Source: Piper betle
Lineage: Eukaryota > Streptophyta > Magnoliopsida > Piperales > Piperaceae
Reading direction: 5' to 3'
Assembly: GCA_033002965.1 (NCBI GenBank)
Contig: JAURVB010011007.1
Coordinates: 1-64,000 of the forward strand
DNA length: 64,000 nucleotides
Positions 36,120 through 46,943 of the stretch are shown here, piece after piece. The translations under genes were made by a program, and so were the position numbers. Under the pieces are notes generated by a model. The model ran no database searches. It was given only the letters and a program-made list of their open reading frames with translations, and was not told the origin of the DNA. Every line of letters begins with the position of its first letter. The first letter of the stretch is position 1.

Positions 36120-36180
36120 TACCGAGAGAGGCATTTGCCGACTAGTTAGCTCAGCATGCTATTGGGTTTGTGGCCTAGTG
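36120..36180 (+). repeat. 61-bp duplication, left copy
   Basis: TACCGAGAGAGGCATTTGCC to GTGGCCTAGTG lies directly before the young A element and recurs directly after it at 45674-45734 with two substitutions and no gap. Other A-type LTRs (for example about 38340-38420 and 4090-4160) have this region once. Confidence 0.95.
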
Positions 36181-39152
36181 TGTAAAACCCATGATTCGAG
36201 TTAGGGTTTTATATTCAGAACCGGTCGGGTCGACCGTTATTTTTCGAGTTGAGTCAGTTTCAGGACACGTGTACCGAGCCGACGCCGGTCGCGTGTATGA
36301 GCTATGAGGGTCATGCGTACCCAAGTATATGATGATAACGTCATGAACACAGCAGAACAGAATGAGTTATCAGAATATATAAGAGTATGCTAGTGATTTT
36401 TTTATTTTTATATATAGTGGATCGTAGAATTAGTTTTAGGCCGTTTACCGCGTTAGGACGCGTTACGGGCATTTTTGGTGGGTTGATAGTTCTAGAGCAT
36501 ATCATTATGATTTTTTGGTGTTGTTTGATTTTATGGGATTTTTCCCATAATTTTTATGGATTTTTTTTATGACTTAAATATTATTTTGACTCGAGTCGGA
36601 GACGAGTCAAGTAATATTTACGACTTTGCCACCACACACACCCCGCGCATTGCTTTCTTCCCCAAACCCTTACCTCGACGCGCCGCCACTGCGCGTCGCC
36701 GCCGCCGTCGCTGCCGCCGCCGCCCGGCCGTCGATGGTCGCCGTCTAGCCCGACGACAGCCTCGCCGTGCCGCCCCGACCAAGTCCGGCGACGTCGGGCC
36801 GCCGCGACGCGAGGAAGCCACACCGCGACGCCGCGCCCGTGTTGCGCCTCGCGTCGCCGATTCCGCCGCCGGCGACCAGTCGCCACCGCGATCGGTCGGT
36901 CGCCTCAGCACCCTCAGGCCTCCAGCGACGTTCCCCGACCAGCACGGAGGCCATCGCCGCCCTGGCCGGCCGGATCTAGCCACCCATCGCGCCGCCGCTC
37001 TGTTTTACCCATTTTCCGGCGAGCTACCACCTCCGTTGGCCGCGTCGACCTCGTAGATGAGTCGGGCTCGCCGAGCCGGTTCCGAGGGTACCCAACACGA
37101 CCCCTTTCCGATCAGTAGACGTTGCCGGCGATTGTCGCCGGAAAACCACCGGAAGTCGCCGGAAAACCGCCAGTAGCTGCCGGAAAACCGCCGGAAAATC
37201 GGAATTTCTGGAATTCGCCGGAATTCACCGGATCTTCCGCGGGGCTCACCCAGTGGAGCCAGATCGAGCTTCGGACGCCGATGAGCGCCGAATTTGAGCT
37301 CCGAGACGCGCGACGGAACCCTAGCCGTCGCCGATTGCCGACGACGTGAGGTATAATTACCTCCGATTTGATTATTTAAAATTGATGATAATTATTAGCA
37401 TAGCATGGTAGCATGGACTTGATTATTTATCATGATAATGCCTAATTACTGAATGAAGTAATGATGTGTATGATTTGAGGGATTGTAAATGAATAGTAAG
37501 TGAGCTAATGAGATAGAATGAGTTGGAGCATGATAAGTGATCATGATGTAACTTAGAAAAACACGAATAAAATATGGTATGAATAGGATGAGTTAGGATT
37601 ATTTACTTTTATGATTATTTGATTGTTATTGTGATGATGTTGATTGTGTTGTGTGTGATGTTCATTGAGTTTGATGCATCATTTAGTTAGCGGGCGTTAG
37701 TATTTAGTTTTGATGTGTAGGTACGAAGTAGGAGCTCGCCGCCTAGGCGCGATGACACGCTTGGAGCTTCTACCAGGTCCGTTTAGGACTCGTCTTGTTT
37801 TACGCTCTTCTATTGTATGTTTATTTTATTATCTGCAGGGCGGGTTAAGTGGCGTTTTATTGGATCCCACTTAACTCGGGCCATTTAACCGAATATTTTC
37901 CGGATTAATAACCCCTCGAGGATGAGATCCCTCGAGGATGATTTCGAAAACAAGATCCACCACAAGTTGCCTTCGGGCCTATTATATGAATCCCTTCCCA
38001 GGCCTATATATATAGTTTTATCGAGTTTTCAGTGAGACGAGAGATGGAGAAATCGACTGCACGTACCATGCAGAGGATGCCGTGACAGTCAAAGCGGGCT
38101 CTGGATTAGTGCCAGCGGACTGTTCCATTCCCGAGGGATCCTGACAACTCCGCGTTTGAGTTCCTCACACCCGGAGAACGTGGAGGTTTACGGGTACTGT
38201 TTAGTACAGCGCATGTCCGGACTTGTGGTTCAAAGGGTACTAAAGGCGACTGCCTGAGAGTACTCGGCCTTCGTGCTCAAGGCCAGGAGAAATATGGAGG
38301 TAAGGAGAGGGCTTAGGATAAAGTTTCACGAGAAGTACTGAAAAAGAAGTGCTGAGAGTAGCACAGTACCAGCAGCAGAGCAGTAAGTTCGGGATGCTAC
38401 CGGGTCTGCAGCCCAGTGGCTCCTCAGTAGTGCCCTTCAGAGTGTTCACGTGGAAGTATATGGTTTTCTTTCATATGAGAGTTTGCTCTCATAGCCAGTT
38501 TGTTATAGTTATTTTATTTTCCGGACCAGTAACGCTTGTTACTGACGTTTTTCTTATATATATGTAGGTGATAAGCACGAGATGGATGGGCCGGCCAGGA
38601 CGGAGGAGCAATGAGGTCTTCTGCACACACACATGTTGGGTGATTGAATGTTTAATGTTGTGTTATTATGATATTATTTTATGAACATGCTATGAGTAAA
38701 TGGTTGAGACATGACAATGAGATGAAATGAAATGATCAGAGTAGCGCAGCAAAAGTATGATGGGTTGAAACCCAAGCTTCAGAATGATGTGTATAGTAGA
38801 TTAGATTCTGTGTGAATGAAATTGTTTGATAGTATAGTCATATATATGTTTTATATATATTATTTTGACAGGGTGGCCCCTAATTGCATTTTTAGGGGAA
38901 ATTCTGTCCCTTTTATTTTATAATTTTTACTAATTTTGATCGTAATTGTGTTGGTGTGAAGTTTAGGTTGCATGTCATCCATGTAGTACCATGTTAGGGT
39001 TTTATGCATTTATCCATGCATGACAAGTCGTATCTTCATCTTAAGACGCCGAGATTGGATCCGCATGAGTTAGGTTCGGGTTAGCCGACCTAACCGGGGC
39101 CCGTAACATGCCGGTTCGGTTCACGAGCGTGAACCGGATTTGGGGTGTTACA
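36181..39152 (+). repeat. 5' LTR of the young A element
   Basis: 2972 bp, TGTAAAACCC... to ...GGGGTGTTACA. In order: an AT-rich start; a strongly GC-rich leader (36640-37340) with CGCCG runs; an AT-rich stretch; the module from GTAGGTACGAAGTAGG (about 37718) to TATATATGTAGGTGATAAG (about 38561); and the hairpin CCCCTAA...TTAGGGG (38877-38898). In the first 400 bp I see one substitution against the 3' LTR; more small indels lie in the AT-rich parts. The open frames at 36387-37349 (up to 166 codons, either strand) are Arg/Pro-rich chance frames. Confidence 0.95.
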
Positions 39153-39156
39153 AGAT

Positions 39157-39170
39157 TGGTATCAGAGCCA
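39157..39170 (+). other. Primer binding site (initiator tRNA-Met)
   Basis: TGGTATCAGAGCCA, four bases after the 5' LTR. It is the usual minus-strand primer site of plant LTR elements and gives the orientation of family A. Confidence 0.95.
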
Positions 39171-42100
39171 CTCTCGGCCGATTAAGATGTATGATACTTT
39201 TATAGGTGATGTGTGTGCAAAGACTGCTCCAAGTCCAGCTGGCAGGTATGTTTCTGTTTATTTTCCTTACATGCAGATTCTTATTGATAAGTTGTTTGGA
39301 CTACAGTGTATTCAGGACCTTATTAGAAGTGTGTGGAATTAGCCTTAGTTAAGTTGACATGCCATATATGGATTGTTATCATGATATCAGATTGCTTGCC
39401 CAGTTAGATGTGAGCAGGGAATGTTGTAGTACTAGCAAAGGTATAATGGGTATAAAGTCTTATTTTATACCACATTCGGACGTTAGTAGATGTGAGCAGG
39501 AATCTGACAAGATTGTCTTGATGGGCTTAGAGACCCACTAGTTCTGTCCATCGCATAAGTGAATTAGATGATTGACTAGATGTTAGTGTCTTGCATGTCA
39601 CCACATTAGTCCTGTTTCCATGGGACATGGTGTACATGATAGGAATGAGTTAAAAAAAAAAAAAAAAGGTAATAATAAGGAGCTTGAAGTATAGAGATAT
39701 TAACAAGTTAGTTGGCACATGAGATGAGCCACTTCCAGGAGATAGTGATGAATGAGGATGAGTAGTGTAGTGGATCGACAGTTTGATTAGCACTTCACCG
39801 CATCCTCCTCTTTCACTAGTTTATGACCTATGGGCAGAAGTTTTGACTTCCTTTTGCCCGACATAGGTCTTGATATGACGAGGAAAAGATCAGGACTACC
39901 ATTGCCTATGAGATTAGTTATTTGACCAGATTCTACCAGAGATAAGGTGCCGACCAGTGATTACTGTGTGAGGACCAGTTAACAGTGATAGAAGCAGCCA
40001 CTCTAAATTTCAGGAGATCAGAGTGGGGTTTAGCATAGGTTGACCATCATATGTGTCAGCATCATGATCCAAACCCCTCTGGATCAGACACGCATGATTG
40101 GACAACCTGAACCGAGTTAATAGCAGCCAGGATATGGCAGAGATAGTAGTAGATTTACGATGCATATGAGTAGGATTAGATATTTCTGCATCTAGGTAAT
40201 GCACAACCGCCGACCGAGTGCACAACCACCGACCGAATGCACAACCACCGACCGAGTGCACAACCACCGACCGAGGTGCACAACCACCGACCGAACGCAC
40301 AACCACCGACCGAGTGCACAACCACCGACCGAGGTGCACAACCGCCGACCGAGGTGCACAACCGCCGACCGAGTTGCACAACCGCCGACCGAGTTGCACA
40401 ACCACCGACCGCAGACGCACTACCGCCGTCCGTGTATTGCTCATCCGCCGACCGAGTAGATTAGTTAGATCCTAGTAGGACCAGAATTTGAGGAACAAGA
40501 TATAGCTACAGCGGCATTAGCAGAACATCTGAGTTAGGAAAATGGTGGGTATTTTGATGAGATGGCATAGAATCAAACTCCACCAGCTCCCTTGCAATCA
40601 TTGTCTTGACCTGACACTTTTGGGTCAGATGTATATTGCAAGACGACTACATTAGACATTATTAGTAACAGTCTTGTAAGGATGTGCGTGGACAGAGTTA
40701 GAAACCATGACAGCATGACCTCCAGATGGGATGGTCACAATGATCAGATTGTGCAGATTACATGAGAGTACATCCATGGGCCACAACTAGCATGCAATGA
40801 TTAGATGGTTAGTAGACGGTCAAAGATGCTGTTGAACCCATTTAGCGATTGGCCAGCCAGCGATAGGAGGTTGACTTAGTATGGGGCATGGATAGAGGGT
40901 TAGTGAGGAAGGGTCTTTCAGAGAGAGATTGATTTCCTTGTGTTTCGCCAGCACGATTAGGTTCTCACCTTGAACCATAGGATTGAGCCTTGCCCGAGTA
41001 TAGAGGTACCTCTATGGTACTGATTAGGGTTTATAGTATAGGTAGATGTTTGCAGATCGATCTTCCGAGGAGGATTTCACCCCAACATGAGAGTGGACCA
41101 GATGGAGTATATCAGTGTATGCTCATCTTTATTTATAGCCTTGCTTGAGAGTCTACCACAGCGGTAGTAGTCATGTGAGTTGAGATTAGTACTACAAATC
41201 GGTACGGGACGGCAGGTCACACACCACTGAAGAGCGGACGAGACACGCGTCAAACCTCACATTAAGTCCCCGTAGACTTGAGGGGAGACAGTGGTTCTTT
41301 GGGTCGTTTGAGCCCCGCCCGTTTAGAAGTGCGTGACTAGTACAGTATCGAGAAACATGTGCCTACTGTTAGCTGATTAAACTAGAGCCACTTAGGAGTC
41401 GTTTCTGAGATTTGTCATTGATTGACTGTTCCACAGACTGATCACCTGTGGCATAGTGAATTGTGGTGATCTTAGAGACAAGTCCATAGACCTACCGATA
41501 TTTTGGCCACCCTGTATGCTACATAGGGATTTTATCTCCCCTACTATTTGCTTGAGACTTTAACCTTGCCATAGATAAGAGTTGCGCAGCAGAAGCGTGT
41601 GAGCCTATAACCCACAGGTCCCAGGATTCCCTGTTTATCTAGCATTAGATATTACATGTGAGGATGAGATGTTCCTATTGAGAGTTCTTGAGCAGTGTGA
41701 TTAGATTTCCATGAGATTCAGCCTCCCTTCCTATAACCAGAGATGTTAGACAGAGTGGAGTTTTCACTTGAGGATTTCCACTCACCCTTTTGTAGCAGTT
41801 TTACCATCAATTTACCCAGAGGATTGAGATGAGTATACATTGACCAGAGCACAGAGCACAGATCACAGAGCACACGCCACAGACCAGATGCAGATTCTCC
41901 AGCCCCATGCAGAGTATGTTATCATACTCCTTGAGACACGCTGTGTATGTACAGGTGTTCTCGCCTCCTTTCAGCAGTAGTTAGTGGTTGTATAGATAGT
42001 CACCTGAGCCGTAGTATGCAGTAGAGTCATAGTAGCTATCCTTGTTCTCTTATAGAACAGAGTGAGATACTGGACTCAGGACCGAGTCAACTAGGACCCC

Positions 42101-42685
42101 GTGAGCGGTCCAGTTCCTTATACAAGGACACTTGAGAGTTGGATCTAGACTGGCGATAGTGAGCCGAGCAGCTCATTAACCTATACATCGTACCTAGTAG
42201 GAAACTTATAGCATACCTTAGGATGGTTGTGGGACTAGAGATAGAGTTTCTTGAGGGTATATGTAGTTGACTTTTCACACAGATGAGATCAGAGAGACAC
42301 GGGTAGATGTTAGCAGGTAGGTCGTGCCCCGATTAGTCTTCCCAGATATAGCTCAGATTAGAACCTGCGATACTCTAGAGTATCTGCTTGACCAACCTAG
42401 TAGGCCCTTAGGGGTGACCTAGGGTTTTTCCGCCGAGTTAGCAGTAAGGATCAGAACAGAAGAGAAGGATAATGATAATGTCAGAACAGACACAGGAAGT
42501 ATAGAATCCCGAACGTTTGAGATGGTCAGCATCACTAGCATGACTCGCCACGTCGGTACCACTACGGTCAGTAAGGTTGTATATGGCTATCGAAGAGTAG
42601 AGGATACAACAGGTGTGTATCTAGCTTCCAGGTAGTAGTTCAGCAGAACCTCCTTGAGTTAAAATTTCGAGGACGAAATTTTTAT
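39171..42685 (+). other. Non-coding internal domain of the young A element
   Basis: About 3.5 kb with stops in all frames. Small frames (39145-39342, 39359-39541, 42087-42278) have no recognisable domain. The base composition is more GC-rich than the LTR AT-rich parts. It contains a 16-base A run (39652-39667) and the minisatellite at 40200-40456. I cannot trace gag-pol order, so either the coding part has decayed beyond recognition or the domain was never coding. Confidence 0.7.
40200..40456 (+). repeat. 19-20 bp minisatellite, 13 units
   Basis: Unit TGCACAACCACCGACCGAG, with 10 well-kept copies and three decayed ones at the 3' end. Some units have one extra base (GAGG, GAGT), so the reading phase changes along the array. 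No unit contains a stop on the plus strand in any phase, so all three plus frames stay open (40199-40475), as do three on the minus strand (40010-40444). The peptides are HNHRPxAQPPTECTTTD-like and rotate with phase. Confidence 0.95.
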
Positions 42686-42698
42686 AAGGAGGGAAGAT
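42660..42698 (+). other. PPT and relic of the chromovirus Pol C-terminal tail
   Basis: The bases before the 3' LTR read AAATTTCGAGGACGAAATTT and then TTATAAGGAGGGAAGAT. In one frame they give KFRGRNFYKEGRL and a stop at the LTR start. That is the ending common to plant Tekay/Del-type chromovirus polyproteins. The purine tract AAGGAGGGAAGA (42686-42697) is the plus-strand primer. The tail is kept although nothing upstream is coding, so its conservation is probably at the nucleic acid level. Confidence 0.85.
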
Positions 42699-45673
42699 TG
42701 TAAAACCCACGATTCGAGTTAGGGTTTTATATTCAGAACCGGTCGGGTCGACCGTTATTTTTCGAGTTGAGTCAGTTTCAGGACACGTGTACCGAGCCGA
42801 CGCCGGTCGCGTGTATGAGCTATGAGGGTCATGCGTACCCAAGTATATGATGATAACGTCATGAACACAGCAGAACAGAATGAGTTATCAGAATATATAA
42901 GAGTATGCTAGTGATTTTTTTATTTTTATATATAGTGGATCGTAGAATTAGTTTTAGGCCGTTTACCGCGTTAGGACGCGTTACGGGCATTTTTGGTGGG
43001 TTGATAGTTCTAGAGCATATCATTATGATTTTTTGGTGTTGTTTGATTTTATGGGATTTTTCCCATAATTTTTTGGAATTTTTTTATGACTTAAATATTA
43101 TTTTGACTCGAGTCGGAGACGAGTCAAGTAATATTTACGACTTTGCCACCACACACACCCCGCGCATTGCTTTCTTCCCCAAACCCTTACCTCGACGCGC
43201 CGCCACTGCGCGTCGCCGCCGCCGTCGCTGCCGCCGCCGCCCGGCCGTCGATGGTCGCCGTCTAGCCCGACGACAGCCTCGCCGTGCCGCCCCGACCAAG
43301 TCCGGCGCACGTCGGGCCGCCGCGACGCGAGGATGCCACACCGCGACGCCGCGCCCGTGTTGCGCCTCGCGTCGCCGATTCCGCCGCCGGCGACCAGCGC
43401 CACCGCGATCGGTCGGTCGCCTCAGCACCCTCAGACCTCCAGCGACCTTCCCCGACCGGAACGGAGGCCATCGCCGCCCTGGCCGGCCGGATCTAGCCAC
43501 CCATCGCGCCGCCGCTCTGTTTTATCCATTTTCCGGCGAGCTACCACCTCCGTTGGCCACGTCGACCTCGTAGATGAGTCGGGCTCGCCGAGCCGGTTCC
43601 GAGGGTACCCAACACGACCCCTTTCCGACCAGTAGACGCCGCCGGCGATTGTCGCCGGAAAACCACCGGAAGTCGCCGGAAAACCGCCAGTAGCTGCCGG
43701 AAAACCGCCGGAAAATCGGAATTTCTGGAATTCGCCGGAATTCACCGGATCTTCCGCGGGGCTCACCCAGTGGAGCCAGATCGAGCTTCGGACGCCGATG
43801 AGCGCCGAATTTGAGCTCCGAGACGCGCGACGGAACCCTAGCCGTCGCCGATTGCCGACGACGTGAGGTATAATTACCTCCGATTTGATTATTTAAAATT
43901 GATGATAATTGTTAGCATAGCATGCTAGCATGGACTTGATTATTTATCATGATGAATGTCTAGATTACTGAATGAAGTAATGATGTGCATGATGTGAGGG
44001 ATTGTGAATGAATAGTAAGTGAGCTAATGAGAGTAGAATGAGTTGGAGCATGATAAGTCGATCACGACATAACTTAGAGAAACATAATAAAATATGTGTA
44101 TGAATAGGATGAGTTAGGATTATTTTACTTTTATGATTATTTGATTGTTATGGTTGATGTATGTATTGTTGTGTGTGATGTTCATTGAGTTTGATGCATC
44201 ATTTAGTTAGCGGGCGTTAGTATTTAGTTTTGATGTGTAGGTACGAAGTAGGAGCTCGCCGCCTAGGCGCGATGACACGCTTGGAGCTTCTACCAGGTCC
44301 GTTTAGGACTCGTCTTGTTTTACTCTTTTCTATTGTATGTTTATTTTATTGTCTGCAGGACGGGTTAAGTGGCGTTTTATCGGATCCCACTTAACTCGGG
44401 CCATTTAACCGAATATTTTCCGGATTAATAACCCCTCGAGGATGAGATCCCTCGAGGATGATTTCGAAAACAAGATCCACCACAAGTTGCCTTCGGGCCT
44501 ATTATATGAATCCCTTCCCAGGCCTATATATATGTAGTTTTATCGAGTTTTCAGTGAGACGAGAGATGGAGAAATCGACTGCACGTACCATGCAGAGGAT
44601 GCCGTGACAGTCAAAGCGGGCTCTGGATTAGTGCCAGCGGACTGTTCCATTCCTGAGGGATCCTGACAACTCCGCGTTTGAGTTCCTCACACCCGGAGAA
44701 CGTGGAGGTTTACGGGTACTGTTTAGTACAGCGCATGTCCGGACTTGTGGTTCAAAGGGTACTAAAGGCGACTGCCTGAGAGTACTCGGCCTTCGTGCTC
44801 AAGGCCAGGAGAAATATGGAGGTAAGGAGAGGGCTTAGGATAAAGTTTCACGAGAAGTACTGAAAAAGAAGTGCTGAGAGTAGCACAGTACCAGCAGCAG
44901 ATCAGTAAGTTCGGGATGCTACCGGGTCTGCAGCCCAGTGGCTCCTCAGTAGTGCCCTTCAGAGTGTTCACGTGGAGTATATGGTTTTCTTTCATATGAG
45001 AGTTTGCTCTCATAGCCAGCTTGTTATAGTTATTTTATTTTCCGGACCAGTAACGCTTGTTACTGACGTTTTTCTATATATATGTAGGTGATAAGCACGA
45101 GATGGATGGAGCCAGCTTGGACGGAGGAGCAATAAGGTCTTCTGCACACACACATTGGGTGATTGAATGTTTAATGTTTTGTTTATGATGTTATTTTATG
45201 AACATGCTATGATTAAATGTTTGAGACATGACAATGACATGAAATGAAATGATCAGAGTATGCGCAGCAAAAGTGTGATGGGTTGAGACCCAAGCTTCAG
45301 AGAATGATGAATATAGTAGATTAGAAGTCTGTGTGAATGCTATTGTTGACTATGCGTATACATATATTTGTATATATGTATATTTGACAGGGTGGCCCCT
45401 AATTACATTTTTAGGGGAAATTCTGTCCCTTTTATTTTAGAATTTTTACTAATTTTGATCGTAATTGTGTTGGTGTGAAATTTAGGTTGCATGTCATCCA
45501 TGTAGTATCATGTTAGGGTTTTATGCATTTATCCATGCATGTAGCAAGTCGTATCTTCATCTTAAGACGCCGAGATTGGATCCGCATGAGTTAGGTTCGG
45601 GTTAGCCGACCTAACCGGGGCCTGTAACATGCCGGTTCGGTTCACGAGTGTGAACCTGATTTGGGGTGTAACA
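42699..45673 (+). repeat. 3' LTR of the young A element
   Basis: 2975 bp, partner of 36181-39152, ending GGGGTGTAACA. The leader at 43160-43870 differs from the 5' copy by a few substitutions and small indels that shift frames (222 codons open here at 42905-43573 against 166 in the other copy). That argues against a protein role. The hairpin is at 45396-45417. Confidence 0.95.
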
Positions 45674-45734
45674 TACCGAGAGAGGCATTTGCCGACTAGT
45701 TAGCTCAGGATGCTATTGGGTTTGTGGCCTGGTG
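45674..45734 (+). repeat. 61-bp duplication, right copy
   Basis: Partner of 36120-36180. After it the A2 LTR continues with TCTCCCTAATAGATCCC. Confidence 0.95.
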
Positions 45735-46539
45735 TCTCCCTAATAGATCCCGTTCAGAGAGTTCAACAGTAGTTACATCTGGTTTTCTTGAAAATGGGAG
45801 TCAGCTAGCATTTGCAAGATTGTATAATTATTTTTGGACCAGTAACACGTGTATAGTCGTGTTTTTATATATATGTAGGTATGGAGTAGGAGTCTGATAT
45901 GCCAACCTTGATGGAGGAGCGATTGACTTCTATGTGGACACTCAAAGGTGATGCGATATGTGTTTGATTTGTTGTATAATTTGGTTATGATGTATTATGA
46001 TGTGGCGTATTTTATTGTATTGAAATGACTTAAAACATGTTGAAAATGTTGTGACAAATGTGATAGATGAGATCAACAAAATGGGTCGAACCGATCTATA
46101 ATTATCAATTTATAAAAATGACAGCTATGTATGATAAGATAAATAGATGGGCCATGACCCAATTAATGTAAAAGATTTTGTTGATATCACTTTAGTATGT
46201 TACGAAATGAATAATTTAGATGGTGTGATATATATTTATATATTGTCGTTTTGATAGGTTGTCCCCTTATTACACTTTTAGGAGACATTCTTTTTATTTT
46301 ATTTTAGAAATTTTATATATTTTATTGTGATTGGTCTTGAGTGTGATCTGTTTGACATGTCATTCACATAGTAACATATTAAGTTTTGTGCAATCAATAC
46401 ATGCGCTAAGATGTTTATCATCCATCTTAAGACACTGAGCGTAGATCCTTTCGGATTAGGTTTAAGTTTACCGATTTAGTCGGGGTGACCCATAACATTC
46501 AGCTTCGGTTCATAAGTGAGCTGGATTTGGGGTGTTATA

Positions 46540-46938
46540 GTGACACCTTTGCATTAGCACCTTTCATATTTTTGGTTTTAGTATAGATGCAACGGCATTT
46601 ACAGAGCGCCCTTGCACCCAAATTTAAATCTTTCCCTCATTTTTCTAGAACACAAAGGCACTAGGTGAGCAGTTCACTTCACACAACTTTGACCAACGTG
46701 CGTGGCTAGTCAATTGGTCATTATTTGTCTTGGCAGTGGACAGTGCAACAATGCTCCCTCTGCACACTTACATTGGCTGTGATTTTTTGCTTATAAATAC
46801 AGCCATATTTCTAAGCTTTTCTGCCCCTTTTTCTCTTTGCTTCGATCCTTCCTTCCCTCCTTGCCATCCCTCTTCCTCCCCACCTCTTCTTAACCTCTCC
46901 TACACCCCTCCTATCCAAGCCTAACCCTAGGGTGGTTG
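46540..46938. other. E-type sequence with TATA box and C-rich leader
   Basis: A TATA-like TTATAAATAC (46791-46800) is followed by a pyrimidine-rich leader (46816-46925, with a 64-codon proline-rich frame) that resumes after the G1 TRIM at 47395. It looks like the promoter and leader of another long LTR. The upstream part may be the sequence left of A2 (before 27076). Confidence 0.4.
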
Positions 46939-46943
46939 GTCTT

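Larger units (their letters stand above)
36181..45673 (+). mobile_element. Young, non-autonomous A-family LTR retrotransposon
   Basis: 9493 bp: 5' LTR 36181-39152, internal domain 39153-42698, 3' LTR 42699-45673. A perfect tRNA-Met primer site and a clear PPT mark the ends of the internal domain. The domain (3546 bp) has no frame longer than about 145 codons, and that one lies in a minisatellite; no gag, protease, RT or integrase motif is readable. The last codons before the PPT still resemble the chromovirus Pol tail. This fits a LARD-type derivative of a Tekay/Del-like chromovirus that needs proteins from a full element. It sits in A2, in the same orientation. Confidence 0.9.
27076..46539 (+). 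mobile_element. Solo A-type LTR (A2) split by two later insertions
   Basis: Three segments, 27076-27754, 34665-36180 and 45735-46539, join to about 3.0 kb of A-type LTR. The start is TGTAAAACCCACAACCCG. The middle carries a C-rich leader (34665-34950), the GGCGTTAGT-like block, the GTAGGTAC module (35480) and the CCTCGAG block. The end is GGATTTGGGGTGTTATA, with the final CA mutated to TA. There is no primer site after 46539 and no PPT before 27076, so it is a solo LTR. Flanks GTGGT and GTGAC match poorly; CACCTTTGC occurs near both ends (27040 and 46543). Confidence 0.8.

Noticed and set aside
36556..37056. 166-codon Arg/Pro-rich frame, with long overlapping frames on the minus strand
   Set aside because: It lies in the GC-rich LTR leader. 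Long frames are open on both strands because the sequence is GC-rich, and small indels between the two LTR copies shift the frame.
40200..40456. Regular short repeats, considered as a CRISPR array
   Set aside because: Units are contiguous with no unique spacers, and the context is a plant retroelement.
40010..40475. Six overlapping frames giving repetitive His/Pro/Thr or Val/Gly/Cys peptides
   Set aside because: They are products of a 19-20 bp minisatellite without stops in any phase; no start or homology supports translation.
42905..43573. 222-codon frame, the longest in the window
   Set aside because: It is the same LTR leader in the 3' copy. Its length comes from a one-base difference joining two chance frames. 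It has no domain and no conservation between copies at the protein level.
27034..46560. CACCTTTGC near both ends of A2, considered as a second long target duplication
   Set aside because: The match is only about 13 bases with one mismatch, lies 27 bp or more inside the left flank, and does not extend to the LTR edge.
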